From Clostridia bacterium (lineage in GTDB: Bacteria; Bacillota; Clostridia; Oscillospirales; Acutalibacteraceae): a stretch of 64,000 bases of DNA. A program made the translations under genes and the position numbers. The notes under the pieces were generated by a model that was not told where the DNA came from, made no database searches, and saw nothing but the letters and a program-made list of their open reading frames with translations. Location: the NCBI GenBank assembly GCA_017461625.1, contig JAFTXJ010000002.1, forward strand, positions 1 to 64,000, given 5' to 3'. Positions 6,269 to 14,452 of this stretch are shown one piece after another (position 1 is the first letter of the stretch; each line of letters begins with the position of its first letter).

Positions 6269-8882
6269 GTTGGCTAAAAAGCGTGATGACAAAAATTGGT
6301 CAATGGATGATGTTGACCGTCTTTTAAGCAGAACTGAAAAGGCCCCTCAGAAAGAGGAAACAGTTGTGGAAAATTTTGCCAGAACAATGCGTCTTGCCGA
6401 CACTATGGTTACAACTTCAGTTTCTGCCGAGGAAGCAGCAAGAGTTGAATCCCTTGAGGAGGATACCACTGTGCTGCCGTCTGACTATGCCCGAATTGCA
6501 AAAGAAAAGGCTGATGTCGCTATGGGCATTGTGTCGGCAGATACGGGTGATATTCAGATTTCATCAAAAACAGCAAAGCAAAGAGTGTCGGATGTGCTCA
6601 AAGGTCTTAAAAAGGCAGGTAAAAAAAGTCCTTATGACACCGGAACGGTAAGGATAGATTTTGATGAGCCGTTGATTCCTTCAAAAGAGCATTCTATGGA
6701 AGTGGATGAAAACCGAAGAAAGTTTCTTGAAAGGGTAAAATTTGACGACGAAGATACAGGCGAGCAGACCAAAATAGTTGAACGCCCGGGCTTTGTGATG
6801 CAAAAGGGTGACGATGATATTGATTTAGACCTGGAGTCTGTTCCCACACTTATAGAGGCTGAGGATTTTATCAACACAATTATTCCTGATGATGCTGAGG
6901 TTGACGAATCACAGGATTTGTGGGACGACGGTCAGATTAAGCTTGTAGGGTTTGAAATCGGCACTCAGGAGCCGGAAAAGGTTAACGAGCTTGAAGAAGA
7001 GAAAAATCTTAAGGTTAAACGCCGTGAAAAGATTGACAAGTTTAAGCTTATGGGTATTGCCGAAGCTGAAGAAGAGGGCAGAGCCACTAACGGCAAGCTT
7101 GAAAAACTGTTTGGCGAAGGCTCAAATGATGACAAAACAGATTCAGTTACGGTTAAAACAAACCCCGCCGGCGTGGAATACACAAACGTCAAAGATGCCA
7201 ACCGGGTAAGAGCAACTCTTCACAAGGTTAAACGGTTGTCTGCCATACGTTTTGCGGCTTTCAGCCTGATTACTGTTGCAATGTTTGTAATCAATATTGT
7301 GTCAAAGGTTACACTCGGTTTTGATGCAACGCTTTCTCATTCAATAAACACAGTGCTTCTGATTGCTTGCATAATTATAGGTATGAACACCATAAACAGC
7401 GGTGTTGCAGCCTTGCTTAAAAGGCAACCTAACTTGAAGACATCTGTTACGGTAATATCTGCTATGGCAGTTGTGCAGAGCGTGGTTTCTTTTGCATTAG
7501 AAGAGTTTATGGCAGTTGAAGGCTTTGTTATTTCAGCCTGTGCAGCATTTGCTTTTGCAGTTGATGAGTTTGGTGATTATCTTCGCCATTCAAGAACCTA
7601 TGATGCCTTTAACTTCTGCACAGGTAGAGAAAAAGAAAATCTCCACTCTGTTCAGCGAGTAGAGAATAAAAATGATGAATTTGAAATTGGCAGAGTTCTT
7701 TTAATGAATAAGCCGGATGTCAGATATTCTTGCAAAACTAATTTTCCTACAAAGCTTATTGAGCGTTGCGAAAGTGAAGTTTCATCAGACAAGCTGACTT
7801 CTTTGCTTTTGCCGTTGTCTTTTGCAGCAGGTTTGATTTGTGCAGTTTTGGGCGGAGTATTTTCCAAAAGCTTTGTGGGTGCTGTTACATACCTTTCAGC
7901 GGCTGTGTGCGTTTGTGTGCCGGCTTTTGGTGTGGCAGCTATTCAGCTTCCCCTCAGATGGGTCAACAAACGCCTTAATAAGGCAGGCGGTATGATTTCA
8001 GGTCAGAAAGCTGTTGACGATTTCAGCAAAACCAACGCTGTCGTTGTTGACAGTGCTGATATTTTTGACCAGCAGGCTTGTCGTTTGCACGGTATAAGAG
8101 ATTTTAAAAAGGTGCGTATTGATGACCTTACTCTTTATGCGGCTGCAATGATGGTGAAATCAGGCGGACCTCTTACCGCTGTTTTTGATCAGGTTGTAAG
8201 CAAGCGTGACCTTTTGCCGGCAGTGCACTCGTTTAATTATGAAGAGCGAATGGGTGTTTCGGGCTGGATTAACGGTCAAAAGGTTATTATGGGCAACCGA
8301 AATATGATGAAGCATCATAACATGGAGTTACCCGATATTTCTGAAGAGGAAAGATACACCACCGACGGCAGAAAGGTAATTTACCTTGCCATTGCAAACC
8401 AGCTTGCAGCAATGATGGTTGTGAGTTATGCGCCCAACAAAAAGCTTATACCGTTTATAAGAAGATTGGGCACAAACGGTGTAACGGTCCTTTTGAGGAA
8501 TTATGATTCAAATATTACAACTGATATGATAAACGAGGTTTTCGGTGTCAGATTTAATAATATCCGACTTATAAGCAACACCTCGGGCAGAATTTATAAA
8601 AAGTATAAAAACCGTGTGCGTGAAACCTCAAAGACAGGTATTCTTCACGACGGAAATGCATTCTCACTTTTCAGAAGCTTCACAATGTCATATTCACTTT
8701 GCGGAACTTTTAAGGTTGAAAATCTGATTCAGCTTATCAACGTAATTGTCGGTTTTGCAGTGATTGCAGTGTTTTCAATTTTTGATGTAATTTCAATTAT
8801 GGGAGTATGGCCGTTGCTTTTGGTTCAGGCTGTGATGACAGCGGTGTCATTCCTAGTTGCAAGAGTGAGAGGAATATTTTAA
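6261..8882 (+). CDS. Degenerate P1B-type ATPase-like membrane protein
   Basis: This 873-aa protein has an acidic, charged N-terminal region (about 1-315) without recognised domains, four membrane segments (about 325-441), a further pair (about 515-565), a large soluble region and two C-terminal segments. From residue 550 on it follows the order of a heavy-metal P-type ATPase: VCVCVPAFGVAA where CPC would lie, KAGGMISGQKAVDDF, VVVDSADIF around Asp597 where DKTGTLT is expected, GVSGWINGQKVIMGN (N-domain), and GILHDGNAFSLF where GDGxNDAPAL is expected. No TGES loop is visible. The Asp may remain, but the catalytic motifs are broken, so it is probably a pseudo-pump. It is overlapped by rlmB and lies next to spoIIE. 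Confidence 0.75.
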   Translation: MFKLAKKRDDKNWSMDDVDRLLSRTEKAPQKEETVVENFARTMRLADTMVTTSVSAEEAARVESLEEDTTVLPSDYARIAKEKADVAMGIVSADTGDIQISSKTAKQRVSDVLKGLKKAGKKSPYDTGTVRIDFDEPLIPSKEHSMEVDENRRKFLERVKFDDEDTGEQTKIVERPGFVMQKGDDDIDLDLESVPTLIEAEDFINTIIPDDAEVDESQDLWDDGQIKLVGFEIGTQEPEKVNELEEEKNLKVKRREKIDKFKLMGIAEAEEEGRATNGKLEKLFGEGSNDDKTDSVTVKTNPAGVEYTNVKDANRVRATLHKVKRLSAIRFAAFSLITVAMFVINIVSKVTLGFDATLSHSINTVLLIACIIIGMNTINSGVAALLKRQPNLKTSVTVISAMAVVQSVVSFALEEFMAVEGFVISACAAFAFAVDEFGDYLRHSRTYDAFNFCTGREKENLHSVQRVENKNDEFEIGRVLLMNKPDVRYSCKTNFPTKLIERCESEVSSDKLTSLLLPLSFAAGLICAVLGGVFSKSFVGAVTYLSAAVCVCVPAFGVAAIQLPLRWVNKRLNKAGGMISGQKAVDDFSKTNAVVVDSADIFDQQACRLHGIRDFKKVRIDDLTLYAAAMMVKSGGPLTAVFDQVVSKRDLLPAVHSFNYEERMGVSGWINGQKVIMGNRNMMKHHNMELPDISEEERYTTDGRKVIYLAIANQLAAMMVVSYAPNKKLIPFIRRLGTNGVTVLLRNYDSNITTDMINEVFGVRFNNIRLISNTSGRIYKKYKNRVRETSKTGILHDGNAFSLFRSFTMSYSLCGTFKVENLIQLINVIVGFAVIAVFSIFDVISIMGVWPLLLVQAVMTAVSFLVARVRGIF

Positions 8883-8887
8883 TCATT

Positions 8888-8912
8888 AAAGAGAGCTTCG
8901 GCTCTCTTTTTT
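8888..8912 (+). terminator. Rho-independent terminator
   Basis: AAAGAGAGC - TTCG - GCTCTCTTT followed by T residues directly after the P-type-ATPase-like gene. Confidence 0.85.
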
Positions 8913-8954
8913 GTTTGCGAAAATTAGGAATAATTGAAATTTGATTGCCTATTT

Positions 8955-8993
8955 ACACAAAAACAAGGCAGATAGCATAGCTACCTGCCTTGT
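8955..8993 (-). terminator. Rho-independent terminator of the SPFH gene
   Basis: On the minus strand ACAAGGCAG - 13-nt loop - CTGCCTTGT (8993-8963) is followed by TTTTGTG, just after the SPFH stop codon. Confidence 0.8.
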
Positions 8994-9012
8994 AAGCTCG
9001 GTTGTAATAATT

Positions 9013-9816
9013 TTACTCGGCCTTCTTTTCAAGCTCGTCCATACTCAGGAGAATGTCGCTGTCACCCATAACGGTAGGAAGCTCACCGTTCCATTTGTTC
9101 CACTTTACGTAGTCAACATAGTCGGGGGACTTTGCAAGAGCCTCCTGAATGAGCTTTATACTTTCAGCCTCAGCTTCTGCCTGAGTGATTTTCTGCTTTG
9201 CTTCAACCTCAATACGAGCGAGGTCCTGCTCTGCCTTGAGTGCATTCTGCTGAGCTGTCTGTTTCGCTTCAACAGCGGCATTAAATTCTTCGGAAAAATC
9301 AAAGTTCACAATGTTGAAGATTTCAACAGTAAGTCCGTACTGATTGATTTTGTCTGAAAGAGCAGTTTTAATCTGGTCGCCAACAGACTGACGCTTAGTG
9401 ATAAGCTCCTCAGCTGTGTACTGTGCAGTTACTGCTTTAATGCTTTCCTGAATTGCAGGCACGATAATTACGGAGCCGTAATCCATACCAACGCTCTGAT
9501 AAAGAGAAGCAGATGAGGTGTTATTAACATGGTAGTTAACAGCAACAACATAAGAAATTATCTGCAAGTCCTTTGATGAAGCTGTGCCGTCGGTTTCAAT
9601 CTTCTGAGTACGGTTGTTCATTTGTACAACACTCTGCACAATTGGAGCTTTAAAGTGAAGTCCTTCGTCAAGAACTTTTTCTTCAACTGCACCGAATGTG
9701 AGAACAACGCCTGTGTGACCTGCCTTAACCACTGTGAAGCTGGTGGCAAGCACTGCAATAACAATAACTGCACAAACAACCAGAGCAATAATTTTTGATA
9801 AATTTTTTGTTTTCAT
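9013..9816 (-). CDS. SPFH/band-7 (prohibitin-like) membrane protein
   Basis: This 267-aa protein has one N-terminal membrane anchor (about 8-28), then an SPFH/band-7 domain starting VKAGHTGVVLTFGAVEEKVLDEG, typical of HflC/prohibitin-type proteins, and an Ala/Glu/Gln-rich coiled coil (about 180-235, QTAQQNALKAEQDLARIE). Such proteins form large oligomeric rings or microdomains in the membrane and scaffold proteases or transporters. I chose ATG 9816, which has AAGGAG 7 nt upstream; the frame is open further but without a binding site. It is a single-gene unit with its own terminator and a leader that looks like a manganese riboswitch, tying it to Mn2+ physiology by inference. Confidence 0.9.
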   Translation of the reverse strand: MKTKNLSKIIALVVCAVIVIAVLATSFTVVKAGHTGVVLTFGAVEEKVLDEGLHFKAPIVQSVVQMNNRTQKIETDGTASSKDLQIISYVVAVNYHVNNTSSASLYQSVGMDYGSVIIVPAIQESIKAVTAQYTAEELITKRQSVGDQIKTALSDKINQYGLTVEIFNIVNFDFSEEFNAAVEAKQTAQQNALKAEQDLARIEVEAKQKITQAEAEAESIKLIQEALAKSPDYVDYVKWNKWNGELPTVMGDSDILLSMDELEKKAE

Positions 9817-9876
9817 AGTTTTTCTCCTTTTCAAATTTTTCAAAGCCTAGGACTTTGCTATGAGAGAGCCTCCTAA

Positions 9877-9919
9877 ACAAAAAACTCATACACAATTCAG
9901 CGCTGAAAAGTGTATGAGT
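9877..9919 (-). terminator. Leader terminator controlled by the riboswitch
   Basis: On the minus strand ACTCATACAC (9919-9910) pairs perfectly with GTGTATGAGT (9893-9884) and is followed by six T residues. Its 5' arm shares CTCATA with the 3' strand of aptamer helix P1, so aptamer and terminator are mutually exclusive. This predicts that ligand binding turns the SPFH gene on. Confidence 0.8.
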
Positions 9920-10005
9920 CTCATTTACATTAAGGACACTCCGAGGATTGCTCCTGTATTGACGAAAGTGTCACGCACATATTTGTGTGGAATTACTCCC
10001 TCATA
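9913..10005 (-). promoter_or_regulatory. Candidate yybP-ykoY (Mn2+) riboswitch
   Basis: The minus-strand leader folds as the yybP-ykoY aptamer does: P1 TATGAG/CTCATA; a GGAGTAA strand right after P1; a small CACA-AATA-TGTG hairpin; a long helix GACACT/AGTGTC enclosing TCGTCAATAC opposite CTCGG with an AGGA/TCCT tip; and AATGAGA just before P1 closes. The order and the conserved loop sequences (GGAGUA, CGUCAAU, CGG, GAGA) match the known Mn2+ aptamer by eye. A covariance-model search was not run. Confidence 0.72.
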
Positions 10006-10014
10006 TTGTCACAT

Positions 10015-10043
10015 ATATTATCATAACCGTTGAATTTTGTCAA
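10015..10043 (-). promoter_or_regulatory. Promoter of the SPFH transcription unit
   Basis: On the minus strand a perfect TTGACA (10043-10038), a 17-bp spacer and TAATAT (10020-10015) place the start of transcription a few bases upstream of the aptamer. Confidence 0.8.
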
Positions 10044-10067
10044 CACCCGTCGAAAAATATTTTTAAG

Positions 10068-10235
10068 TTATAATTTAAAATCAATCTTGCCGTGTTCCTT
10101 TTCAAATTTTTCAATAGCCTCACGAATAAGAATAATTATTTCGCTGTTGGCACTTCTCAGTTCGGAACCAGCCAATATATGCAATTTGTGAAGCAGAACT
10201 TCATCTATGCGTATAGAATAGCTTTTGATTGCCAC
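10068..10235 (-). CDS. Small ribbon-helix-helix (Arc-type) regulator
   Basis: This 55-aa protein has the pattern of an Arc/MetJ-type DNA-binding domain: a short basic beta strand (KSYSIRID), helix 1 (EVLLHKLHILAG), a turn, and helix 2 (SANSEIIILIREAIEKFEKEHG). I chose GTG 10235 because GGAGG lies 5-9 nt upstream and the promoter hexamers sit directly before it; a longer frame would run back through that promoter. It diverges from an XRE regulator, and three ACAACA-N2-TGTTGT-like sites lie between them, so it probably represses its own promoter. No toxin gene is adjacent, so it does not look like a toxin-antitoxin pair. Confidence 0.75.
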   Translation of the reverse strand: MAIKSYSIRIDEVLLHKLHILAGSELRSANSEIIILIREAIEKFEKEHGKIDFKL

Positions 10236-10248
10236 AATGCCCTCCGGA

Positions 10249-10307
10249 ACAACAAATGATGTATAATTATACAACACTTGTTGTATTTTGTCAACAACAA
10301 ATGATGT
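10249..10307. promoter_or_regulatory. Three phased operators and divergent promoter region
   Basis: Three near-palindromes, ACAACA-AA-TGATGT (10249-10262), ACAACA-CT-TGTTGT (10271-10284) and ACAACA-AA-TGATGT (10294-10307), are spaced 22 and 23 bp centre to centre, about two helical turns. The first and third lie in a perfect 17-bp direct repeat. They cover the minus-strand promoter TTGACA (10294-10289), 17 bp, TATAAT (10271-10266). A plus-strand promoter for the XRE gene must lie nearby (CATAAT at 10315-10320 is a possible -10). Confidence 0.75.
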
Positions 10308-10337
10308 ATTGTGGCATAATGGCTTTGGGTGATGAAA

Positions 10338-10547
10338 ATGCAATACTATCCAAGATTAAGAGATTTAAGAGAAGATATGGATTTAACTCAGGAAGAGCTT
10401 GTGAAAAAACTGGGGATGCACAAGACAACATATACAAACTATGAACAAGGCAAGCGTGAGCCACCGTTTGAGCTGATTATAAAGCTCGCCAAACTGTATA
10501 ATGTTTCAATAGATTATATTGCAGGTTTGACAAACACCAAAAAGTAA
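10338..10547 (+). CDS. XRE-family helix-turn-helix regulator
   Basis: This 69-aa protein is one Cro/C1-type helix-turn-helix domain: YYPRLRDLREDMDLTQEEL, then KTTYTNYEQGKREPP, then an amphipathic C-terminus (IDYIAGLT). It is a complete small regulator of the kind that senses nothing by itself and acts as a dimer. ATG 10338 is chosen because GGGTG sits 6 nt upstream and the protein begins just before the conserved YYPRL; ATG 10332 is an alternative. It diverges from the ribbon-helix-helix gene, with shared operators between them, and ends in a strong bidirectional terminator. Confidence 0.85.
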   Translation: MQYYPRLRDLREDMDLTQEELVKKLGMHKTTYTNYEQGKREPPFELIIKLAKLYNVSIDYIAGLTNTKK

Positions 10548-10580
10548 AACGCAGGAGTTTCGGCTCCTGCGTTGTTTTTT
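10548..10580. terminator. Bidirectional terminator
   Basis: AACGCAGGAG - TTTCGG - CTCCTGCGTT followed by GTTTTTT. It ends the XRE gene and abuts the stop codon of the convergent yifB-type gene. Confidence 0.85.
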
Positions 10581-12114
10581 ATGTTCTCTCCCAGAATTTT
10601 CTGTCAAGTGAACGGTATTGAATTGCCTCTGCGATGTGCTTGGGCTCAATGTCGTTACTGCCGTCAAGGTCAGCAATTGTGCGTGAAACACGAAGAATTT
10701 TGTCATACGCTCTTGCCGAAAGACCAAGGCGACGGAAGGCGTTTTCAAGAAGCTCCATTGCTTTATCGGTCGGTCGGCAAAGCTCTCTTGTAAGACCTGC
10801 CGGCATATGGGCGTTGCTGGTGACACCTGTTCCTTCAAGTCGCTGCTGCTGAATTTTGCGGGCGTAATCCACACGCTGACGGATAGCTTCCGAGCTTTCA
10901 CCCTTTTCGGTGTCAGAGAGCTTATCAAAATCAACAGGCGGTACTTCAATATGAACATCAATTCGGTCAAGCAACGGACCTGAAATTCGTGAAAGATATT
11001 TTTGTGCAGCCCCTTTAGGGCAAGTGCATGCTTTGGTAGGGTGCCCGTAAAATCCGCACGGACATGGATTCATTGCACAAACAAGCATAACCGAGCAAGG
11101 GTAAGCAACCGTGCCCATAACTCGTGAAATAACGATTTTTTCATCTTCCAACGGCTGACGTAAAACCTCAAGCACATTTCGGTTAAATTCAGGCAATTCA
11201 TCAAGAAAAAGCACACCGTTGTGAGCTAAAGAAACTTCACCGGGGCGAAGGGTTTTGCCTGTTCCTCCGCCTGAAAGACCAACAGGTGACACCGAATGGT
11301 GAGGTGAACGGAAAGGTCTTTCTGTAATAAGTGAAACGTCATCGGGCAAAGTACCGGCTACGGAATAAATTTTTGTGGTTTCAAGGCTCTCTTCAAAAGT
11401 CATTGAGGGCAGAATTGAAGGTAATCTTTTGGCGAGCATACTTTTACCTGAACCGGGAGGACCGAGCATAATAACATTATGGCCGCCTGCTGCGGCAACC
11501 TCAAGGGCTCGCCTTGCTTCAAGCTGACCTTTAACATCGGCAAAGTCGGGGGCAAATTTTAATGAATCGGATTGCTTCTTCTGCGGAACACAAGGTGTTA
11601 TTTTTTCAACACCGTGAATGTGGTTGACCACCTCATAAACGTGCTCAACAGGGAGAACATCAATGCCTTTGACAACCGAGCCTTCAAGGGCGTTTTCCTT
11701 TGGCACAAAAACAGCTTTAAGCCCGGAATCTCTTGCTCTGATAACCATTGGCAAAACGCCATTTACTTTGCGGATCTGACCGTTGAGAGCAAGTTCACCT
11801 AAAAAAGCGTATTCATCGGTTGGTTTTCGTATTTGACCTGTTGCAATAAGAAGTGCCACAAAAATTGAAAGGTCATAAAGGGGTCCTTCCTTGCGTGTGT
11901 CGGCAGGGGCAAGGTTAACTGTGATGCGGCTCACAGGGAAGGTGAAGCCGTTGTTTTTAATGGCGGAGCGAACTCTGTCTTTAGCTTCGCTTACAGCTGT
12001 GTCGGGCAGACCGACGATTTCAAACTTAGGCAGACCCTGAGATAAATCCACCTCAACCTCAACCGAGAAAGCGTCCATACCGAAAAGTCCCATGCTGTTT
12101 ACTTTGGCAAACAT
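10579..12114 (-). CDS. comM: YifB/ComM family Mg-chelatase-like AAA+ ATPase
   Basis: This 511-aa protein has an N-terminal Lon-protease-like fold (MFAKVNSMGL to about 175), a magnesium-chelatase-type AAA+ domain (about 190-400) with Walker A GPPGSGKSMLAKRLP and Walker B VLFLDELPEF, a Cys-containing insert (CAMNPCPCGFYG), and a C-terminal helical domain. ComM homologues are hexameric helicases that promote branch migration during natural transformation. I chose ATG 12114 because GGGGGAA precedes it; the longer frame adds ten residues lacking a binding site. It is a single gene convergent with the XRE regulator. Confidence 0.93.
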   Translation of the reverse strand: MFAKVNSMGLFGMDAFSVEVEVDLSQGLPKFEIVGLPDTAVSEAKDRVRSAIKNNGFTFPVSRITVNLAPADTRKEGPLYDLSIFVALLIATGQIRKPTDEYAFLGELALNGQIRKVNGVLPMVIRARDSGLKAVFVPKENALEGSVVKGIDVLPVEHVYEVVNHIHGVEKITPCVPQKKQSDSLKFAPDFADVKGQLEARRALEVAAAGGHNVIMLGPPGSGKSMLAKRLPSILPSMTFEESLETTKIYSVAGTLPDDVSLITERPFRSPHHSVSPVGLSGGGTGKTLRPGEVSLAHNGVLFLDELPEFNRNVLEVLRQPLEDEKIVISRVMGTVAYPCSVMLVCAMNPCPCGFYGHPTKACTCPKGAAQKYLSRISGPLLDRIDVHIEVPPVDFDKLSDTEKGESSEAIRQRVDYARKIQQQRLEGTGVTSNAHMPAGLTRELCRPTDKAMELLENAFRRLGLSARAYDKILRVSRTIADLDGSNDIEPKHIAEAIQYRSLDRKFWERT

Positions 12115-12180
12115 AGAAATTCCCCCAAAAAATTTATATATCAATTAAACCAAATTTGTGTAACTTTTTCAAGTATCTGC

Positions 12181-12209
12181 TTTAAATATTGTGAATTTTA
12201 TGTTACAAT
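12181..12209 (+). promoter_or_regulatory. Probable promoter of the ABC transporter gene
   Basis: TTTAAA (12181-12186), a 17-bp spacer and TACAAT (12204-12209) lie 30 bp before the start codon. The -35 match is weak. Confidence 0.4.
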
Positions 12210-12239
12210 TAAGAATATTGAATCTCAAGGAGGGATAAT

Positions 12240-14000
12240 ATGCCCGAAGAAAAAAGAAAAACCAAAAGCACAGTCCTTTTGAAAAGATTTATACCTTATT
12301 ACAAAAAATACGGTTGGTATCTGGTGCTTGACCTTGTGTGTGCAATGTTTACCGTTGTGTGTGAGCTGGCACTCCCTGTTATTGCACGTAACATTACTGA
12401 AATCGGTATCAATAACCCCGAGGTGCTTACACTTACATATATCGGTAAAATAGCGGGATTTTATCTTTTCTTGCGTGTTCTTGACAGTGCCGCCAACTAC
12501 TATATGGCAGCAGGCGGTCATATTATGGGCACACGGATGGAAACAGATATGCGCCGTGATATGTTTGCCCATTTGCAGACTCTTCCTTATTCTTATTATG
12601 ACAACACAAAAATCGGTCAGCTTATGTCAAGAATAACGTCTGACCTTTTTGATATTGCAGAGTTTGCTCATCATGCCCCCGAAGAATATTTTATTGCTTC
12701 CCTTAAATTTATCGGTTCATTTGCTTATCTTGCAAGCATCAACCTCAAGCTTACGCTCATAATGTTTATTATGGTGCCGCTTATGGTAATTGTTTCAAAA
12801 ACATTCCGTGAAAGAATGAAAAAAGCTTTTAAACAGCAGCGTCACGAGCTTGGTGAAATCAATGCAAGGGTTGAGGATACACTCCTCGGTATCCGCGTTG
12901 TAAAATCCTTTGCTAATGAAGACGTTGAAAAAGAAAAGTTCGGCAAAAATAACAAAAAGTTTTTCTCTGTTAAACGCTCGGCATATTTCAGCATGGCAGG
13001 CTTTCACACAACGGTCAGGTTTTTTGACGGACTTATGTATATTATGGTTGTGTGCGTAGGTGCATTGTTTATAATGAATGATGAAATTGAGCCTGCCGAC
13101 CTTACTGCATATTTGCTGATGGTTTCCACGCTTCTGGGCAGCATCAGGCAGATTATTCAGTTCAGCGAGCAGTTCCAGAGGGGTATGACAGGCTTTGAGC
13201 GTTTTACCGAAATTATGGACGTTAAGCCTGAAGATATTGACAACCCCAATGCCCGTGATATTGAAACAGTTGAGGGTGACATCCGTTTTGAAAATGTAAG
13301 CTTTGCATATTCCGAAAAGCTTGAAGATGTTCTTCATGATGTGAACATTCACTTTCCCAAAGGTCAGAATGTTGCAATTGTCGGTCCGTCAGGCGGCGGT
13401 AAAACCACAATCTGTAATCTTATTCCCAGATTCTACGAAATCAAAGAGGGTAAAATCACCGTTGACGGAATTGATGTTAACGATTTCACTCTTTCTTCAC
13501 TTCGTGAAAACATCGGTGTTGTTCAGCAGGATGTTTACCTTTTCTCAGGAACAATCAAAGAAAACATTGCCTACGGCAAGCAGGATGCAACCGACGAAGA
13601 AATTATTGCCGCCGCAAAGAAGGCAGGAGCTCACGAATTTATCACAGAGCTTGAAAACGGCTATGATACTTATGTTGGCGAGCGTGGAGTTAAGCTTTCA
13701 GGCGGTCAGAAGCAAAGAGTGTCCATTGCAAGGGTATTCCTTAAAAATCCGCCTATACTCATTCTTGATGAAGCAACCTCAGCTCTCGACAATGAAAGTG
13801 AAAAATTGATACAAAAATCCCTTGAAGAGCTGTCAAAAGGCAGAACAACCTTGACAATTGCTCACAGATTGACTACTATTAAGAATGCAGATAATATTCT
13901 TGTGCTTACCAAAAACGGCATAGAGGAGCAGGGCAACCACAAAGAGCTGGTTGCCAAGGGCGGAATTTATGCAAGTATGTATGAGATGTATTCCAATTAA
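12240..14000 (+). CDS. ABC exporter half-transporter (permease fused to ATPase)
   Basis: This 586-aa type IV (B-family) ABC exporter half-molecule has six membrane segments (about 20-320) followed by an ATPase domain with Walker A GPSGGGKTT (near 382), Q-loop VVQQDVYLFSG, signature LSGGQKQR, Walker B ILILDEATSALD and switch AHRLTT. AAGGAGG sits 7 nt before ATG 12240. It resembles the lipid/drug exporters of the MdlB/YheI type and probably works as a homodimer, since no partner half is next to it. It is followed after 17 bp by fucU and a sugar kinase, probably one transcript; the substrate cannot be told from sequence. Confidence 0.9.
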   Translation: MPEEKRKTKSTVLLKRFIPYYKKYGWYLVLDLVCAMFTVVCELALPVIARNITEIGINNPEVLTLTYIGKIAGFYLFLRVLDSAANYYMAAGGHIMGTRMETDMRRDMFAHLQTLPYSYYDNTKIGQLMSRITSDLFDIAEFAHHAPEEYFIASLKFIGSFAYLASINLKLTLIMFIMVPLMVIVSKTFRERMKKAFKQQRHELGEINARVEDTLLGIRVVKSFANEDVEKEKFGKNNKKFFSVKRSAYFSMAGFHTTVRFFDGLMYIMVVCVGALFIMNDEIEPADLTAYLLMVSTLLGSIRQIIQFSEQFQRGMTGFERFTEIMDVKPEDIDNPNARDIETVEGDIRFENVSFAYSEKLEDVLHDVNIHFPKGQNVAIVGPSGGGKTTICNLIPRFYEIKEGKITVDGIDVNDFTLSSLRENIGVVQQDVYLFSGTIKENIAYGKQDATDEEIIAAAKKAGAHEFITELENGYDTYVGERGVKLSGGQKQRVSIARVFLKNPPILILDEATSALDNESEKLIQKSLEELSKGRTTLTIAHRLTTIKNADNILVLTKNGIEEQGNHKELVAKGGIYASMYEMYSN

Positions 14001-14017
14001 GAAAGGACTTTGTAATT

Positions 14018-14443
14018 ATGCTTAAAAATGTACCATCAATTCTTTCACCCGAGCTTTTGAAAATTCTTATGGAAATGGGTCACGGTGATACCATCGTTAT
14101 CGGCGACGGTAACTTCCCTGCAGCAGCTAATGCAAAAAGACTTGTTCGACTTGACGGTCACGGTGTGCCCGAAATTCTTGATGCAATTTTAAAGCTTATG
14201 CCTCTTGATACATATGTGAAAACTCCTGTTTCTCTTATGGATAATGATGACAGTGAAAACCGTCCCCCCATTTGGGAAGAATACAAGCAGATTATTGAGA
14301 AAAACGAAGGCGAAAAAGAAATTGAGCTTATTGAGCGTTTTGCTTTTTACACAAGGGCAAAAAATGCTTATGCAATCATCGCAACAGGTGAAACAGCAAT
14401 TTATGCCAACGTAATTCTCCAGAAAGGCGTAGTTATCGAATAA
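14018..14443 (+). CDS. fucU: FucU-type sugar mutarotase (RbsD/FucU family)
   Basis: This 141-aa protein follows E. coli FucU closely: LISPELLK-like start, MGHGD with the catalytic His22, DGNFPA, LDxY, RFAFYxRA and a C-terminal TGExAxYxNxxLxKG. The family interconverts alpha and beta anomers of L-fucose (FucU) or D-ribose (RbsD); the RFAFY segment favours FucU. Nine bp later comes a FGGY kinase, so the pair probably serves 6-deoxyhexose (fucose or rhamnose) use. The isomerase, aldolase and sugar transporter are not in this window. Confidence 0.88.
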   Translation: MLKNVPSILSPELLKILMEMGHGDTIVIGDGNFPAAANAKRLVRLDGHGVPEILDAILKLMPLDTYVKTPVSLMDNDDSENRPPIWEEYKQIIEKNEGEKEIELIERFAFYTRAKNAYAIIATGETAIYANVILQKGVVIE

Positions 14444-14452
14444 GGTGAGATT

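Noticed and set aside
9844-10067. Attenuator or small RNA gene in the SPFH leader
   Set aside because: A riboswitch with a P1-terminator overlap explains the hairpins better, and no leader peptide is visible.
10249-10307. Regularly spaced short repeats that could suggest a CRISPR array
   Set aside because: Only three 14-bp sites with 8-9 bp between them, lying on a promoter; too short and too few, and no cas gene is present.
10068-10547. RHH/XRE pair as a toxin-antitoxin system
   Set aside because: Both proteins are DNA-binding and no toxin-like gene is next to them.
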